Of a stretch of DNA of 64,000 bases, positions 46,950-57,082 are shown in pieces. Numbering within the stretch: position 1 is the stretch's first letter; each line of letters opens with the position of its first letter. This DNA is from SAT2750 sp964476375 (lineage in GTDB: Bacteria > Planctomycetota > Planctomycetia > Pirellulales > Pirellulaceae). The notes under the pieces are model-generated. The model saw only the letters and a program-made list of their open reading frames with translations. It did not search any database and was not told the origin of the DNA. Made by a program: the position numbers and the translations under genes. The stretch spans positions 32,344-96,343 of the forward strand of contig CAYYZW010000155.1 of assembly GCA_964476375.1 (NCBI GenBank). Direction: 5' to 3'.

Positions 46950-49900
46950 TGAAGCGTACCGGTCCTGGTGGTTCTCACTTCCCCGGCAAGGATAGTTATT
47001 TCGGCATGCAATCCACACTGCTTTCATCGATCGACCGGCTTGCCATCCGGGCCCGGCGCCTGGTCCTGGTCCATGCCGCGGCGCTGACGCTGTGCTATGG
47101 CCTGGGAGCTGCCACGATACTGGCGATGCTGGATTACCTCGTCCACTTTCAGGATCATGGAATTCGCTGGCTCCAGTTCCTGACCCTGATCCTGGTAATG
47201 ACAGCAGCCTGTCTGCGATTCCTCCGTCCGGCATTCCAGTGCACGTTCGGACCGGTCCTGACAGCCCGTCACGTGGAGCGTCGGTTTCCCCAGCTCGGCC
47301 AGCGGCTTTCCAGTGCCGTCTCCTTCCTTCTGGAAAACGACGGACAGCAGGTCAGTCCCTTTCAGCAGGCACTTGTGAAAGACGTGGAGTCCCAGCTGGC
47401 GGGTTTGAATATGGAGGTCTGCTTGCGGACCCGGCGAACCCTCCGGGCCGTGCTTGGTTGTGCCGTCCTGGTTGCCCTGGTTGTCGGCTGTTTCAGCTGG
47501 CAGCGATCGGACACACTGTTTGCGGCTGGTCGTCTTGTTCAGCCCTGGGGAGAAACCAGCTGGCCGCGGCGACATCGGATGCGGCTGGAAGGAGGGCCCT
47601 ATCAAGTTGCCAGGGGATCGCACTTCGAGGTCAGGCTTGTCGACGATGGAGGAAGACTTCCACGGAAGGTCTTGTTTGAAGTGGCCTACGACGGGTCGGA
47701 AAAAGGACGATATGAAACAAGTACACGGGGCAGGAGCTTTGATTTTCGGCTCGAGCAGGTAACGCGATCTTTTTTCCTGCGGGCTCGTGGTGGGGATGAT
47801 AATACGATGGCCTGGCAGCGGGTCAACGTTGTCGAGCCACCCTCGTTGCAAGATGTTCGGCTGCTCCTTCATAGTCCTGACTACACGGCTCGCAAACCAG
47901 AGATGACCAGCGGGGATCTGCGATTGATCGCCGGCAGCCACCTGGATGTGGAAGTGGTCGTGGATCGCCCACTGCAGCGCGTGGAACTGGTGTTTGAGAA
48001 TGGGCGGGGCCAGTTCCGTGAATTCTTGCAGCCAGGCCCCAGGCGGATCCATTTTTCGCTGGCTCCGGAGACCACCCATTCCTGGGTGGTCAACGAGCCA
48101 GGGACTTACTGGTTTGAACTTACCGGGGATGTCGTGGCCCGGTCCAGGATCTGGCGGGTCGATGCGATTCCGGACAGGCCGCCAACCGCGATGATTGAAA
48201 GCCCTCTCGAGGATGAGGCATTCTGGAAACGCGCGGTGGTACCGATCATTGCTGAGATCCATGACGATATCCGCATCCGGGATATTCACCTGCAGTATCG
48301 GTTGCGGTCAGCTGGTGAGCAGCAGGACCAGCTGATCCTCGTCGAGCAGGGGCCCGCACTGGCCACGCCGGTCGACGTGACCTCCTTTGAGGAGTACTTT
48401 TCCGGAGACCACCGCCGGATCCTGTTTGCCTGGGACCTGGGTATGCAGCAGAGCCTGGAAGCGGGAGAGGTGGTCGATTTTGAACTGGTGGTGACGGACT
48501 ACAAGGGGAATACCACCGGCAGCAATATCCGGCAATTGAGATTGCTTGACCGCCAGGAGATGATTGGGGAACTGGTTCGTCGTTCCATGCAGCTCAGCGA
48601 TGCCCTCGGAGAGCTTGGCGGCGCCCAACGACTTCTGCTGCAACAGACGAGCCACCTTCGCGGAAATATGCTGGCAGCGCAGGTTGCGAAGGACGTGGCA
48701 GGTCCCCTTCAACAATTGCTGCTTCAGCAGCAGAAACTGGATGAGAAACTGGGAGGTGTCCTGGGGCGTGTCAGGCAACTGGAGAGGACGGTTAGTGCCA
48801 ACCACCTGGATGGAGTGGATATCGCCGGCCAGGTGAATGATATGGAGGATTCTCTTGCGCGCGTTGTCGATGAAAGGATGCCCCGACTGAAACAGTATTT
48901 TTCGGCCAGCTGGAAACTGGTCGATGCCAGTACGGCGGATTCGGTCCTGCCAGAAGGACGTCGGCAGAAGGTGGTTACTCTGGTAGAAGCGGCGGAGCAA
49001 TTGCAGGCGAGCGTGGTAAAAAGCCTGGAGAAGCTTGCGGGAGTCGGGACCCAGGGTAACCGGCTTCGTGCGTTGCGGGCGAAACTAGAGCAGGCAGGAG
49101 AAGACCAGCAGAAGATCCTGGACCGGACTCGCACTCGGCAGCTTGAATTACTCACCGGCGAGGTCGTCGATGGTGGCGGACCGACTCCTCGTCTTCTTGA
49201 GCCGCTGGTCGACAGGCAACAGCTCCTGGGCGAGGATGTGGCCCGGATCCAGGGGCAGCTTCGTGTCGTGATGCTGGATGAACAAAGCGGGGAATCCCAC
49301 CAGGACGTGGCCCGGCGGGCCTGGGAATTGTCCCGCCAGGCCGGGCTCAGCGGACAGCTGCTTGCCACCGTCCAGTCGCTGCGAGACCAGCAACTGGGGA
49401 AAGCGGGAGACCAGATGCGAGCCATCTCCGAGATCCTCTTTGCGATGGTGGACAGTCTCTCGGACCGCTATGGAGGACAACTGGACGATGCGGTCACATG
49501 GATCACGGGATTGCTGGAGAAAATCGAGACCCTTGAAACGGAACAGCGAATGCTCGTGGGGAGCCTCCGGCAAGCGGGCAAGGAGAGGGATCCCCAGGTC
49601 ATTGCGAAACTTCGGCCTCTCCTTGCCGGTCGGCAGCAATCTGTTGGAGAACAACTGGTGATTCTCCAGGCGGCGGCGGAGCGTGGTGGGCCGGCGGGAA
49701 TAAGTGACCAGCTGGAGATGGCACGGTCGGCGTCAGGGCAGGGGAGCATGGCATGCCGGGAGGGAGATTTCCTGCAGGCGCTGGGACTGGCCGAGGAGGT
49801 TCTGCTGGCAATTCACCGGGCAGGTTCCCAGCTCAGGCAGTTAGGATCCACGACACGACATCGCATGGCACGGCGCACGCTCGACCAGCTTGCCCCCAAG

Positions 49901-50529
49901 CTGGCAGAGGTCTATCGGCAGCAAGAGGGTGTCCTGGCCGGGACACGGGATCTGGATCGAAGCCGAAAGCAGCGGCCCACCGGAAACGTGCTGCGAAGTG
50001 AGAAAATAACGCTTTCGGACCTCGGGCGTCAGCAGCAGCACCTTTCGGATGAACTCGTCAATTTTCCGGCCAACTGGATTCTGTTTCATCTGTTCGCTTT
50101 GCCCTGGAGGAAGCTGCCCGGGAAATGGGACAGATTGCAGGATTGTTGGAAATGGAGCAGACCGGAGACGAATGCCAACAGCGACAACAGCAGCTGCTTG
50201 GCCGGATTCTCCAGATCCAGAACGCGATGGCCAATGTGCTCGCATCCTCTCTTCCGGACCCCAGGTCCCCGACAGCAGCGACCAGTTCCGAGCAAGCAGA
50301 TGCCCTGCTGCAGTCTCCAGCAGAACTGGAACTCCTGCTGCTGATGCAAAAGGAAATACTGGAGCAGACGCGTGTGCTGGAGCGGATTCGGCAGCGGCAG
50401 GAGGATTTGCTGCCCCACCAGCACCACCAGGAGCGGGAATTGATACGTCGACAGGCCCAGCTCGCAGCGCTGGTGTCGCGTATTCGCAATGCCAGCCGTC
50501 CGGGCAATGCAGAAGGAGGGCGGCCATGA
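46949..50529 (+). CDS. Giant membrane-anchored coiled-coil protein, apparent frameshift
   Basis: About 1190 residues when the shift is bridged. Three hydrophobic helices near the N-terminus (LVLVHAAALTLCYGLGAATI, FLTLILVMTAACLRF and AVLGCAVLVALVVGCFSW) precede a beta-rich middle and a very long Gln/Leu/Glu-rich coiled coil. Reading straight through, the frame runs to 50344, but its last 90 residues are Cys/Pro/Trp/Ser-rich and unlike the rest. From about 50053 the +1 position frame continues the coiled coil (LEEAAREMGQIAGLLEMEQ) and ends at 50529, overlapping the next gene by ATGA. One missing A near 50052 explains the break. Position and helices suggest a structural partner of the VWA proteins. 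Confidence 0.8.
50048..50056 (+). other. Apparent single-base deletion (frameshift point)
   Basis: The DNA here reads GATGAACTC. One more A would make the downstream frame continuous (SDE then TRQFSGQLDS). The two-A run is a typical site of indels, real or from assembly. Confidence 0.6.
50513..50519 (+). promoter_or_regulatory. Perfect ribosome site for the small secreted protein
   Basis: AAGGAGG, six bases before the ATG at 50526, inside the end of the coiled-coil gene. It fixes the start of the next gene and supports the +1 frame end at 50529. Confidence 0.7.
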
Positions 50530-51182
50530 CCTCGCGACGATTGTGGATCCTGTCGATACTGGTTTTTCTGCTCTGCCAGCCTCCCGGTGGACTGCCAGCG
50601 GGTAAGCCACCCCTTTCCCCCCGGCTGGAAAAAAGCCTGCTGGATGATATTCCCACATCCCGGAATGTCGACCCTGGGACGGCTGGCAGTGAGCCATCGT
50701 CTTCCAGGAGGCCTCCCTCGCCGGTCCTGCCGGCTGGAGAGGATCTTGGTCGGCAGGGAGAATCGGATCCGCTGCTTTCCATTGAGCTCCAGATGCGGCA
50801 GATTCATCGGCGTCTGGCAGACGGGGAGACAGGTCGCGAAACACAACTGCTTCAGATTCGTCTCGTGGAGGATCTGGAAGGCCTGCTCGATTCGGCCCGT
50901 GCCGGCCAGCAGGACCGGGCCGGACTCGTCTCCAGTACCAGCGGACAGGCTTCCAGCCATGCCGGCATGGGAGCCAGCCAGGGTGGGAATGAGACGACAG
51001 GGGAGGGGGAGCAGGTTCTGGATCCACCACCGGATCATCTTTCCCCGGCGATCCAGAGAATCTGGGGGTCGCTGCCACCGGAAGTTCGGAGTGAATTAAG
51101 AGGCACCAGGATCGAGCGATTCCTTCCGAAGTACGAATCGATGCTGGAACAATTCTATCGCCGCCTGTCGGCACCGCGTTAA
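50526..51182 (+). CDS. Small secreted coiled-coil protein
   Basis: 218 residues. The signal peptide (LWILSILVFLLCQPPGG) is followed by low-complexity Pro/Ser/Arg sequence, then a helical segment (IELQMRQIHRRLADGE) and a C-terminal SLPPEVRSELRGTRIERFLPKYESMLEQFYRRL that may form a final helix pair. No known domain. An open frame extends upstream to 50049, but the true start is the ATG at 50526. It is coupled to the coiled-coil gene by a four-base overlap and likely acts with it. Confidence 0.7.
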   Translation: MTSRRLWILSILVFLLCQPPGGLPAGKPPLSPRLEKSLLDDIPTSRNVDPGTAGSEPSSSRRPPSPVLPAGEDLGRQGESDPLLSIELQMRQIHRRLADGETGRETQLLQIRLVEDLEGLLDSARAGQQDRAGLVSSTSGQASSHAGMGASQGGNETTGEGEQVLDPPPDHLSPAIQRIWGSLPPEVRSELRGTRIERFLPKYESMLEQFYRRLSAPR

Positions 51183-51202
51183 GAGATCTGGGTGAGAGTG
51201 AA

Positions 51203-52267
51203 ATGATGAGTCGAGCAATCAAGCGGCGCAGGTTCCTGGAGCGGAGCGGGGCCGCCAGCCTTTCTGCCATCGCCCTGGCGATGGCAGGAGTTCCGCTTGC
51301 CGGGCAACGTCGGCGGGGCTTTCTGGAGCGTTCCATCATGACGATGGAAACAAAGTCCGCGATCAAGCGAGGGCTGGGATTTCTTGCGGCGCACCAGAAC
51401 GAGGAAGGATCTTTTGGGTCGTCCGGGTATGCTCGCAACGCGGCGGTCTGTAGTCTGGCCGGGCTGGCCATGCTTGCCGGTGGAAGCACTCCCCGGCGAG
51501 GCGTTCATGGTGAAACGGTAGACCGGCTGCTGCAGTATATTCTTGCCCAGGCAAGCAACAGCGGGTTTATTGCCGTGGTCGACAAGGCGACCCAGGGGCC
51601 GATGTACGACCATGGGTTTGCCACGCTTTTTCTTGCCCAGGTGTCCGGCATGTCGTCCCGGCGGGACATTCGCGCCGTTCTGAAAAAGGCGGTGCAGCTG
51701 ATTGTCGTTACCCAGAATACCGAGGGGGGCTGGCGCTACCAGCCTGAACGGAAGGACGCCGACCTCTCGGTGACGATCTGCCAGGTGACCGCCCTGCGTG
51801 CTGCCAGGGACGTGGGTGTTTTTGTGCCCGTGGAGATAATTGACCGTAGTATCGCTTATGTGAAACGGGCCCAGAATTCCGATGGCGGTTTCATGTACAC
51901 GCTGGAGGGAGGAGAAAGTGCTTTTCCTCGGACAGCGGCAGGAGTTGTCGCGCTTTATAACGCGGGAATTCACGAGGGGCAGGAAATAGAATCCGGACTT
52001 GCCTTTCTGGAGAAAAATGCGCCTCGGCCGGGTGAATTCGACCAGTCCCCCCATTTTCTCTACGGACAGTATTATGCGACACAAGCCTGGTGGTACGCCG
52101 GTGGGGAGCGATGGAAAAGGTGGTACCTGTCGCTGCGCGACCCGCTGCTGTCCGCCCAGGCGGCAGACGGTTCCTGGCTCGATAAGATCGGCGTGGAATA
52201 TGCAACGGCCATCTGTTGCCTGGTCCTGCAGATGCCCAATAACTACCTCCCCATTTTCCAGAGATAA
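51203..52267 (+). CDS. Tat-exported terpene-cyclase/prenyltransferase-fold protein
   Basis: 354 residues. The N-terminus has a twin-arginine pattern (KRRRFLERSG) and a hydrophobic stretch (LSAIALAMAGVPLAG). The rest is an alpha/alpha barrel of repeats with the squalene-cyclase type QNEEGSFG, TEGGWRYQP, NSDGGFMYT and AADGSWLD motifs. The DxDD or zinc ligands of true cyclases and transferases are not evident, so it is probably a binding scaffold. In planctomycetes such proteins follow the MoxR/VWA operon. Start at either ATG of ATGATG. Confidence 0.85.
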   Translation: MMSRAIKRRRFLERSGAASLSAIALAMAGVPLAGQRRRGFLERSIMTMETKSAIKRGLGFLAAHQNEEGSFGSSGYARNAAVCSLAGLAMLAGGSTPRRGVHGETVDRLLQYILAQASNSGFIAVVDKATQGPMYDHGFATLFLAQVSGMSSRRDIRAVLKKAVQLIVVTQNTEGGWRYQPERKDADLSVTICQVTALRAARDVGVFVPVEIIDRSIAYVKRAQNSDGGFMYTLEGGESAFPRTAAGVVALYNAGIHEGQEIESGLAFLEKNAPRPGEFDQSPHFLYGQYYATQAWWYAGGERWKRWYLSLRDPLLSAQAADGSWLDKIGVEYATAICCLVLQMPNNYLPIFQR

Positions 52268-52271
52268 CAGC

Positions 52272-53552
52272 ATGCGTTTTCGGGCCGCACCCCTGATGAC
52301 AGGAATCCTGCTCCTGCTCCTGACCCCCCTGCAGGTGACCTCCCAGTCTGGATCTCCCGGTTCGGGTATTGGGCATGACGGAGATCGTTTCGAGGGTGTC
52401 CTGCAGCAGCTGGATGAAGAGGGGCAGCTGGTGATCAAGCAGGGTGGCCAGCAACGCGTGATCCAGGCCGGGCAACTGGTGTACTGGGGAAAACTGGCGG
52501 ATGCCAGGGAGGGGGCCTGGCTTCTGACGAACCAGGGGAGTCGTATTGTCGCTAAACTGACCGCCTGGAGTGAGGGCCAGGTACATGTTGAATCACGGTC
52601 CTGGCAGCCGGGGACGATCCCGGTTTCCAGCCTGAGGGGAGTGATATTCCAGATCCCGGCATCGGTGGCACGACAGGATGAGGTGCTCCACCGGGTCCAG
52701 GATCATGCCGGCGAGGAGGATCTCCTTTTCCTCCAGGGAGGGGATATTCTTCGTGGTGGCATGGTGGGGATCTCCCCCGGCAAAGAAAATCTTCCCGTGA
52801 TAAAGATTCGTATCGCTGGGCGGGCGGACGATGTCAGGGTGCCGCTTTCCCGGGTACAGGCGATTGCCTTCCGTCGTGTTCCCAGCCAGGCCAGGGGGAA
52901 TACGGGTGCCCGGTGGATCATTGGTTTTCGTGATGGCAGCCGCCTTGCTGTGAAAACACTCGTTCCGCAGGAGAACGCGATTCGATGCCTGCTTGAGGAC
53001 GGTCTTGAACTGGTCCGCCGTCCAGCCGGGGCCGGCCAGGCCTGGCGGGATGTGGTCTACCTGCGACCGCTGAATAGAGGGACAGTCTACCTGTCGGACC
53101 GTGAGCCGCTGGGCTACAAGCATATTCCCTTCCTGGATGCTTCCTGGCCCTACCATATGGACCGGAGTGTGACAGGGGGCCGACTGGCGGTTTCCGGCGT
53201 GGCCTATGAAAAGGGGATCGGCATGCATAGCACCTCCCGCCTGGCATTCGAGGTGCCCGAGAACGCAGGTTCATTCCAGGCGGAGATTGCCCTGGATGAC
53301 AGCGCCGGCCGGCGTGGAAGCGTGGTTTTCCTGGTCTATTGCCAGAAGGCAGTGGCGGAGGAGAATTCCGGCCCCTGGGAAGCGCTTTTCCAGAGCGATG
53401 TGGTTCGTGCAGGTCAGCTGCCGCAGGAGGTTCGCGTGCCACTGGCAGGGGTCCGGCGACTGGCCCTGCTTGTAGAGCATGCTGATCGCGGTGATATCCA
53501 CGATCATGCGAACTGGCTCCATGCCCGCTTCACGATCAAGCCGATCCCGTGA
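52272..53552 (+). CDS. Secreted protein with NPCBM carbohydrate-binding domain
   Basis: 426 residues from the ATG at 52272. Signal peptide LMTGILLLLLTPLQVTSQ. A beta-rich N-terminal half (about 30-260) contains repeated LxxGDxLRG-type segments. The C-terminal NPCBM/NEW2 domain (about residues 280-425) shows KGIGMHSTSRLAFEVP and a closing WLHARF. NPCBM domains bind glycans, often on secreted glycosidases; no catalytic domain is seen. It ends the operon and its stop lies four bases from the convergent apgM gene. Confidence 0.82.
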   Translation: MRFRAAPLMTGILLLLLTPLQVTSQSGSPGSGIGHDGDRFEGVLQQLDEEGQLVIKQGGQQRVIQAGQLVYWGKLADAREGAWLLTNQGSRIVAKLTAWSEGQVHVESRSWQPGTIPVSSLRGVIFQIPASVARQDEVLHRVQDHAGEEDLLFLQGGDILRGGMVGISPGKENLPVIKIRIAGRADDVRVPLSRVQAIAFRRVPSQARGNTGARWIIGFRDGSRLAVKTLVPQENAIRCLLEDGLELVRRPAGAGQAWRDVVYLRPLNRGTVYLSDREPLGYKHIPFLDASWPYHMDRSVTGGRLAVSGVAYEKGIGMHSTSRLAFEVPENAGSFQAEIALDDSAGRRGSVVFLVYCQKAVAEENSGPWEALFQSDVVRAGQLPQEVRVPLAGVRRLALLVEHADRGDIHDHANWLHARFTIKPIP

Positions 53553-53555
53553 GAC

Positions 53556-54773
53556 TCAGGCGCCGTACTTGCCAAGCCGTCCTGCATTGGCCAGGGCCAG
53601 GCTCATCAGGTGCTTGGCCTCGAACTGACCCAGGCCGCCACGGAAACAGGTGGAATCGTTAAACTCGGTCAACCCGTCAGGGCGGCAGCAGTCCGAGACC
53701 AGCAGCGTGGGAACCGGGTGCCAGCTATGCTGCTTGAGAAAACTGGGCGTGCTGTGATCCCCGGTCACGATCAGCACGTCCGGAGAGAGTTCGACAACGC
53801 GGGGGATGACCGCGTCAAACTGCTCCGTCCGTTCTCGCTTGCCCTCGAAGTCCCCGTCTTCGCCGGTGCTGTCGGTATACTTGAAATGCACGAAGAAAAA
53901 ATCGTGGTCGTCCCAGGCGGCGGCCAGCACATCCATCTGCTCGTCGAGCGTCTGCGGCTGGCCCACGATCTCCATGCCCACCAGTTGTGCCAGGCCCTTG
54001 TACATGGGGTAGACGGCGATCGCAGCGGCGCGCAGACCGTATACCTCTTCATACGTTGGTAATTCAGGGCGGGCGGCAAAGCCTCGCATGGTGTGAAAAT
54101 TCGCCGCCGCCTGGTCCGAGAGCAGTTTCCTGGCCTCTGCCAGGAATATGGTCGCCAGCTCGGCAGTTCGCTGGCTTCCCTCGTCGATGGCTCGTGGGTC
54201 CAGTGGCGGTACGCCCGTCTCCTGGGGATCGGTGTCCGCGACCTGACCACCAAGGCCCTCGCCACGCAGCACGATCACAAACCGGTGTTCCTTGACAGGT
54301 TCCACGAAGATCGTGATGCCCGGGATCTGGATCTGGCGAAGCCGCTCGACCAGCAGCGTGCTCTGCTCGGTCGGAATCCGGCCGGCGCGGCGGTCGGAGA
54401 TTCTCCCCGCCTCGTCCAGCGTGCAGAAATTACAGCGAATGGCCACATCCCCCGGTTCCAGGGTGAAGCCAATCCCGGTCGCTTCCAGGGCACCCCGGCC
54501 GATCTGGTAGGTAAGCGGGTCGTAGCCGAAGAGTCCCAGGTGGCCAGGCCCGCTTCCCGGGCTGATACCCGGCAGGACCGGGATGCTTGCTCCCTGGACG
54601 CCCCGGGATGCAAGGCTGTCCAGGTGAGGGGTAGCCGCTGCTTCCAGTTCGGTTGGGCCACCTGCTTCCATCGGCAGGCCTCCCAGCCCATCGGCGACCA
54701 TCATCACGATCTTGGAGTCATTCCGCGTATGGAGAGTGCGAGTGAGCTGGTGAATGTCCATGGTTCCAGGCAT
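53556..54773 (-). CDS. apgM: Cofactor-independent phosphoglycerate mutase, archaeal type
   Basis: 405 residues, alkaline-phosphatase superfamily. The N-terminal MVADGLGGLP carries the first metal Asp. ATPHLDSLASRGVQG and GPGHLGLFGYDP (catalytic region) follow, then VHFKYTDSTGEDGDFEGK and IVTGDHSTPS near the C-terminus with the metal ligands. It converts 3- to 2-phosphoglycerate without 2,3-bisphosphoglycerate. The start is the ATG at 54773; a second ATG at 54761 is possible. The open frame to 55949 is antisense to pgi and not family-like. It is divergent from pgi. Confidence 0.93.
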   Translation of the reverse strand: MPGTMDIHQLTRTLHTRNDSKIVMMVADGLGGLPMEAGGPTELEAAATPHLDSLASRGVQGASIPVLPGISPGSGPGHLGLFGYDPLTYQIGRGALEATGIGFTLEPGDVAIRCNFCTLDEAGRISDRRAGRIPTEQSTLLVERLRQIQIPGITIFVEPVKEHRFVIVLRGEGLGGQVADTDPQETGVPPLDPRAIDEGSQRTAELATIFLAEARKLLSDQAAANFHTMRGFAARPELPTYEEVYGLRAAAIAVYPMYKGLAQLVGMEIVGQPQTLDEQMDVLAAAWDDHDFFFVHFKYTDSTGEDGDFEGKRERTEQFDAVIPRVVELSPDVLIVTGDHSTPSFLKQHSWHPVPTLLVSDCCRPDGLTEFNDSTCFRGGLGQFEAKHLMSLALANAGRLGKYGA

Positions 54774-54911
54774 CGAGAGAGAAGCGTGAAAAGTCGACGG
54801 AGCGGGATAACGAGTGTTTCCCGCTCGCGCGGTTCCCAACAGTACCACAAATTGGCGAAAATCGACAAGGTCCCACTGTTGCTTCAAAGCGGATTTCGAC
54901 AGACTGGATAA

Positions 54912-56348
54912 GTGACGGCCCCTGCTGAAATCAAGGACGCCCCATCCATGTCCATGCTCATCTATGACCCTGGCGGTGTTTTCAAGGATGGAGGCATAAA
55001 CCAGGGACAACTGGCAGAGCTGGCCCCGCGACTGGAGGCGGCCAGGCAGGAGGTGGTCCTGGATGACCTGGCGTTGCTGGTAAAGGGAGCCTCGCTTCCG
55101 GCAGAGCGAGAGCCGCTGGATGCGGCTTTTTATCTGCTTCCTGAAGAGCTTCTCCAGGGGAAAGAGCAGGCTGGCAGCGAGAGTGTCGTGGGACGTATTG
55201 AGCAGCTGGCTGGCCAGCTGCGAGAACGGGTGGAGACCGTCGTCCTGCTGGGAATTGGTGGATCCGCTGCCGGGGCGCGAGCCTTGATGGATGCCTCGTG
55301 CCACCCTTACCACAACCAGCGAGGAGGCCGGCCACGTTTTTTCTTTGCCGGAAACAGTGTCGACACGGGCGCCACCCGGGGCTTGATCGATGTGCTTTCG
55401 TCCGATCCCAGCCCTTTTGCCGTTCTGGCGATCAGCAAGAGTGGCGGGACGCTGGAGACGGCGATCGCCCTGCGGCAGTTCGTTGCACTTCAGCAGCAGC
55501 TGCGGACTCCAGACTGGCCATCGCCGACGGAGCTGGTAATCCCGGTCACGGCGGCAGGGAGCCGGCTGGACCTGATTGCGGACCAGCAGGGATGGAGCAG
55601 CAGGTTCCGGGTGCCAGAACAGGTGGGTGGACGTTTCAGCCTGCTGAGTCCGGTTGGACTGCTCCCGGCGGCGCTGCTCGGCATTGATCTGGATGCCCTG
55701 CTGCAGGGCGCGGCAGCGATGAACCGGCGGTTTCGTGAATCGCCGCCGGGGGACAACCCGGTACTGGACTATGCGGCAGTGGGCTATCTTGCCGAAACGA
55801 CTGCCGGAAGGACAATTCGCCTGCTGGCCACATGGAATGAATCGCTTTATTCCACCGGGCTCTGGTACGACCAGCTGCTGGCCGAGAGCCTCGGCAAGCA
55901 GCAGCGTGGCGCAACACCGTTGACCACACTGAACACGCGAGATTTGCACTCACGGGCCCAGCAGCATCAGCAGGGGCGGTATGACAAGCTGATCACGAAC
56001 CTGGAGGTCACATGCCCTGGTGCCGAATCCCTCGTCGTCGGCCCGGCCCCCTGGGACCAGGATCAGCTTGACGTGATCCAGCAGCGGGACCTTGGTGACG
56101 TGGAGCGGGCTGCCAGGGAGGGGATGGACCAGGCACTCGGGGAGGCTGGCTGCCCGACGGCACGGATCGAGCTTCCCGGCACGGATCCGTTTTCGCTTGG
56201 CGAGTTTTACCAGATGATGATGCTGGCGACCGTGGTAGAGGGTAAGCTGTTGGGTGTGAACCCTTATGGTCAGCCCGGAGTGGAACTGTACAAGCAGAAC
56301 ATGAAGCGAATCCTGGGGCTCGACAAGGACGAGAACCCGGCGCGGTGA
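54912..56348 (+). CDS. pgi: Glucose-6-phosphate isomerase
   Basis: 478 residues from a GTG. The sugar-isomerase core shows VVLLGIGGSAAGARAL and AISKSGGTLETAIALRQF, the family signatures, and the end has NPYGQPGVELYKQNMKR. It interconverts glucose 6-phosphate and fructose 6-phosphate in the cytoplasm. It is shorter than the 550-residue E. coli enzyme but like many short bacterial forms. ATGs at 54948 and 54954 could also start it. It lies divergent from apgM and just ahead of the UPF0173 gene. Confidence 0.93.
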   Translation: MTAPAEIKDAPSMSMLIYDPGGVFKDGGINQGQLAELAPRLEAARQEVVLDDLALLVKGASLPAEREPLDAAFYLLPEELLQGKEQAGSESVVGRIEQLAGQLRERVETVVLLGIGGSAAGARALMDASCHPYHNQRGGRPRFFFAGNSVDTGATRGLIDVLSSDPSPFAVLAISKSGGTLETAIALRQFVALQQQLRTPDWPSPTELVIPVTAAGSRLDLIADQQGWSSRFRVPEQVGGRFSLLSPVGLLPAALLGIDLDALLQGAAAMNRRFRESPPGDNPVLDYAAVGYLAETTAGRTIRLLATWNESLYSTGLWYDQLLAESLGKQQRGATPLTTLNTRDLHSRAQQHQQGRYDKLITNLEVTCPGAESLVVGPAPWDQDQLDVIQQRDLGDVERAAREGMDQALGEAGCPTARIELPGTDPFSLGEFYQMMMLATVVEGKLLGVNPYGQPGVELYKQNMKRILGLDKDENPAR

Positions 56349-56361
56349 AAGGGCGTTTGGG

Positions 56362-57048
56362 ATGGCGACAGAATTAAAGTGGCTTGGACATGGTAGCTGG
56401 TTCATCAGTTCGGGCGACCAGCGGATCGTTCTTGATCCGTTCCTGACAAATTCTCCCACGGCACCGTTTTCCATTGACGAGGTCGAGGCGGATTACATCC
56501 TTGTTTCCCACGGGCATTTTGACCATGTCGATGACATCGTGCCACTTGCAACGCGTTGTCATTCGACCGTCATTGCGGTTTTCGAGATTACCAGTTGGCT
56601 GGAGTCGAAACATGGAATTACGGCCACCGAACCGATGAACCTGGGAGGGGAAATCGAGCTTCCTTTTGGCAGGGTCAAGATGGTCCAGGCGACCCATAGC
56701 TCGGTCTTGCCCGATGGCACAAGTGGCGGTGTGCCGGCTGGTTTCGTGGTCAGCTTTCCCGAGGGGAAGGTCTATTTTGCCTGCGATACCGGTCTTTTCC
56801 TGGATATGCAGCTGATCGGAAAACTTGGCATTGAACTCGCCGTTGTCCCGATCGGTGACCGTTTCACGATGGGACCGGCCGATTCGGTTGAGGCGATCAA
56901 GCTGGTAGAGCCACGCCGCGTGGTACCGGCCCATTACAATACATGGCCCCCGATCGAACAGGATGCCGCAGCCTGGGCCGAGCAGGTGAGTTCGGAGACC
57001 GGGGCAGAACCAGTTGTACTTGAACCGGGGCAGTCAATTGTCCTCTAG
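56362..57048 (+). CDS. Metal-dependent hydrolase, UPF0173 family
   Basis: 228 residues, metallo-beta-lactamase fold. The metal motif is SHGHFDHVDDI (HxHxDH), and further ligands are in AT-HS (VQATHSSVLPD), CDTGLF and PAHYNTWP. The start KWLGHGSW is typical of the family. Substrate unknown; soluble. It follows pgi by 13 bases. Confidence 0.9.
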   Translation: MATELKWLGHGSWFISSGDQRIVLDPFLTNSPTAPFSIDEVEADYILVSHGHFDHVDDIVPLATRCHSTVIAVFEITSWLESKHGITATEPMNLGGEIELPFGRVKMVQATHSSVLPDGTSGGVPAGFVVSFPEGKVYFACDTGLFLDMQLIGKLGIELAVVPIGDRFTMGPADSVEAIKLVEPRRVVPAHYNTWPPIEQDAAAWAEQVSSETGAEPVVLEPGQSIVL

Positions 57049-57082
57049 GATTCGGAACAGCACCTGGAGAAGAAAGGGTCAG

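Noticed and set aside
46949..50344. Taking 50344 as the natural end of the coiled-coil gene
   Set aside because: The last 90 residues in this frame are compositionally unlike the rest, while the other frame carries coiled-coil sequence to an ATGA overlap at 50529.
54774..55949. Upstream extension of apgM
   Set aside because: It would be antisense to pgi and lacks family similarity; the standard N-terminus begins at 54773.
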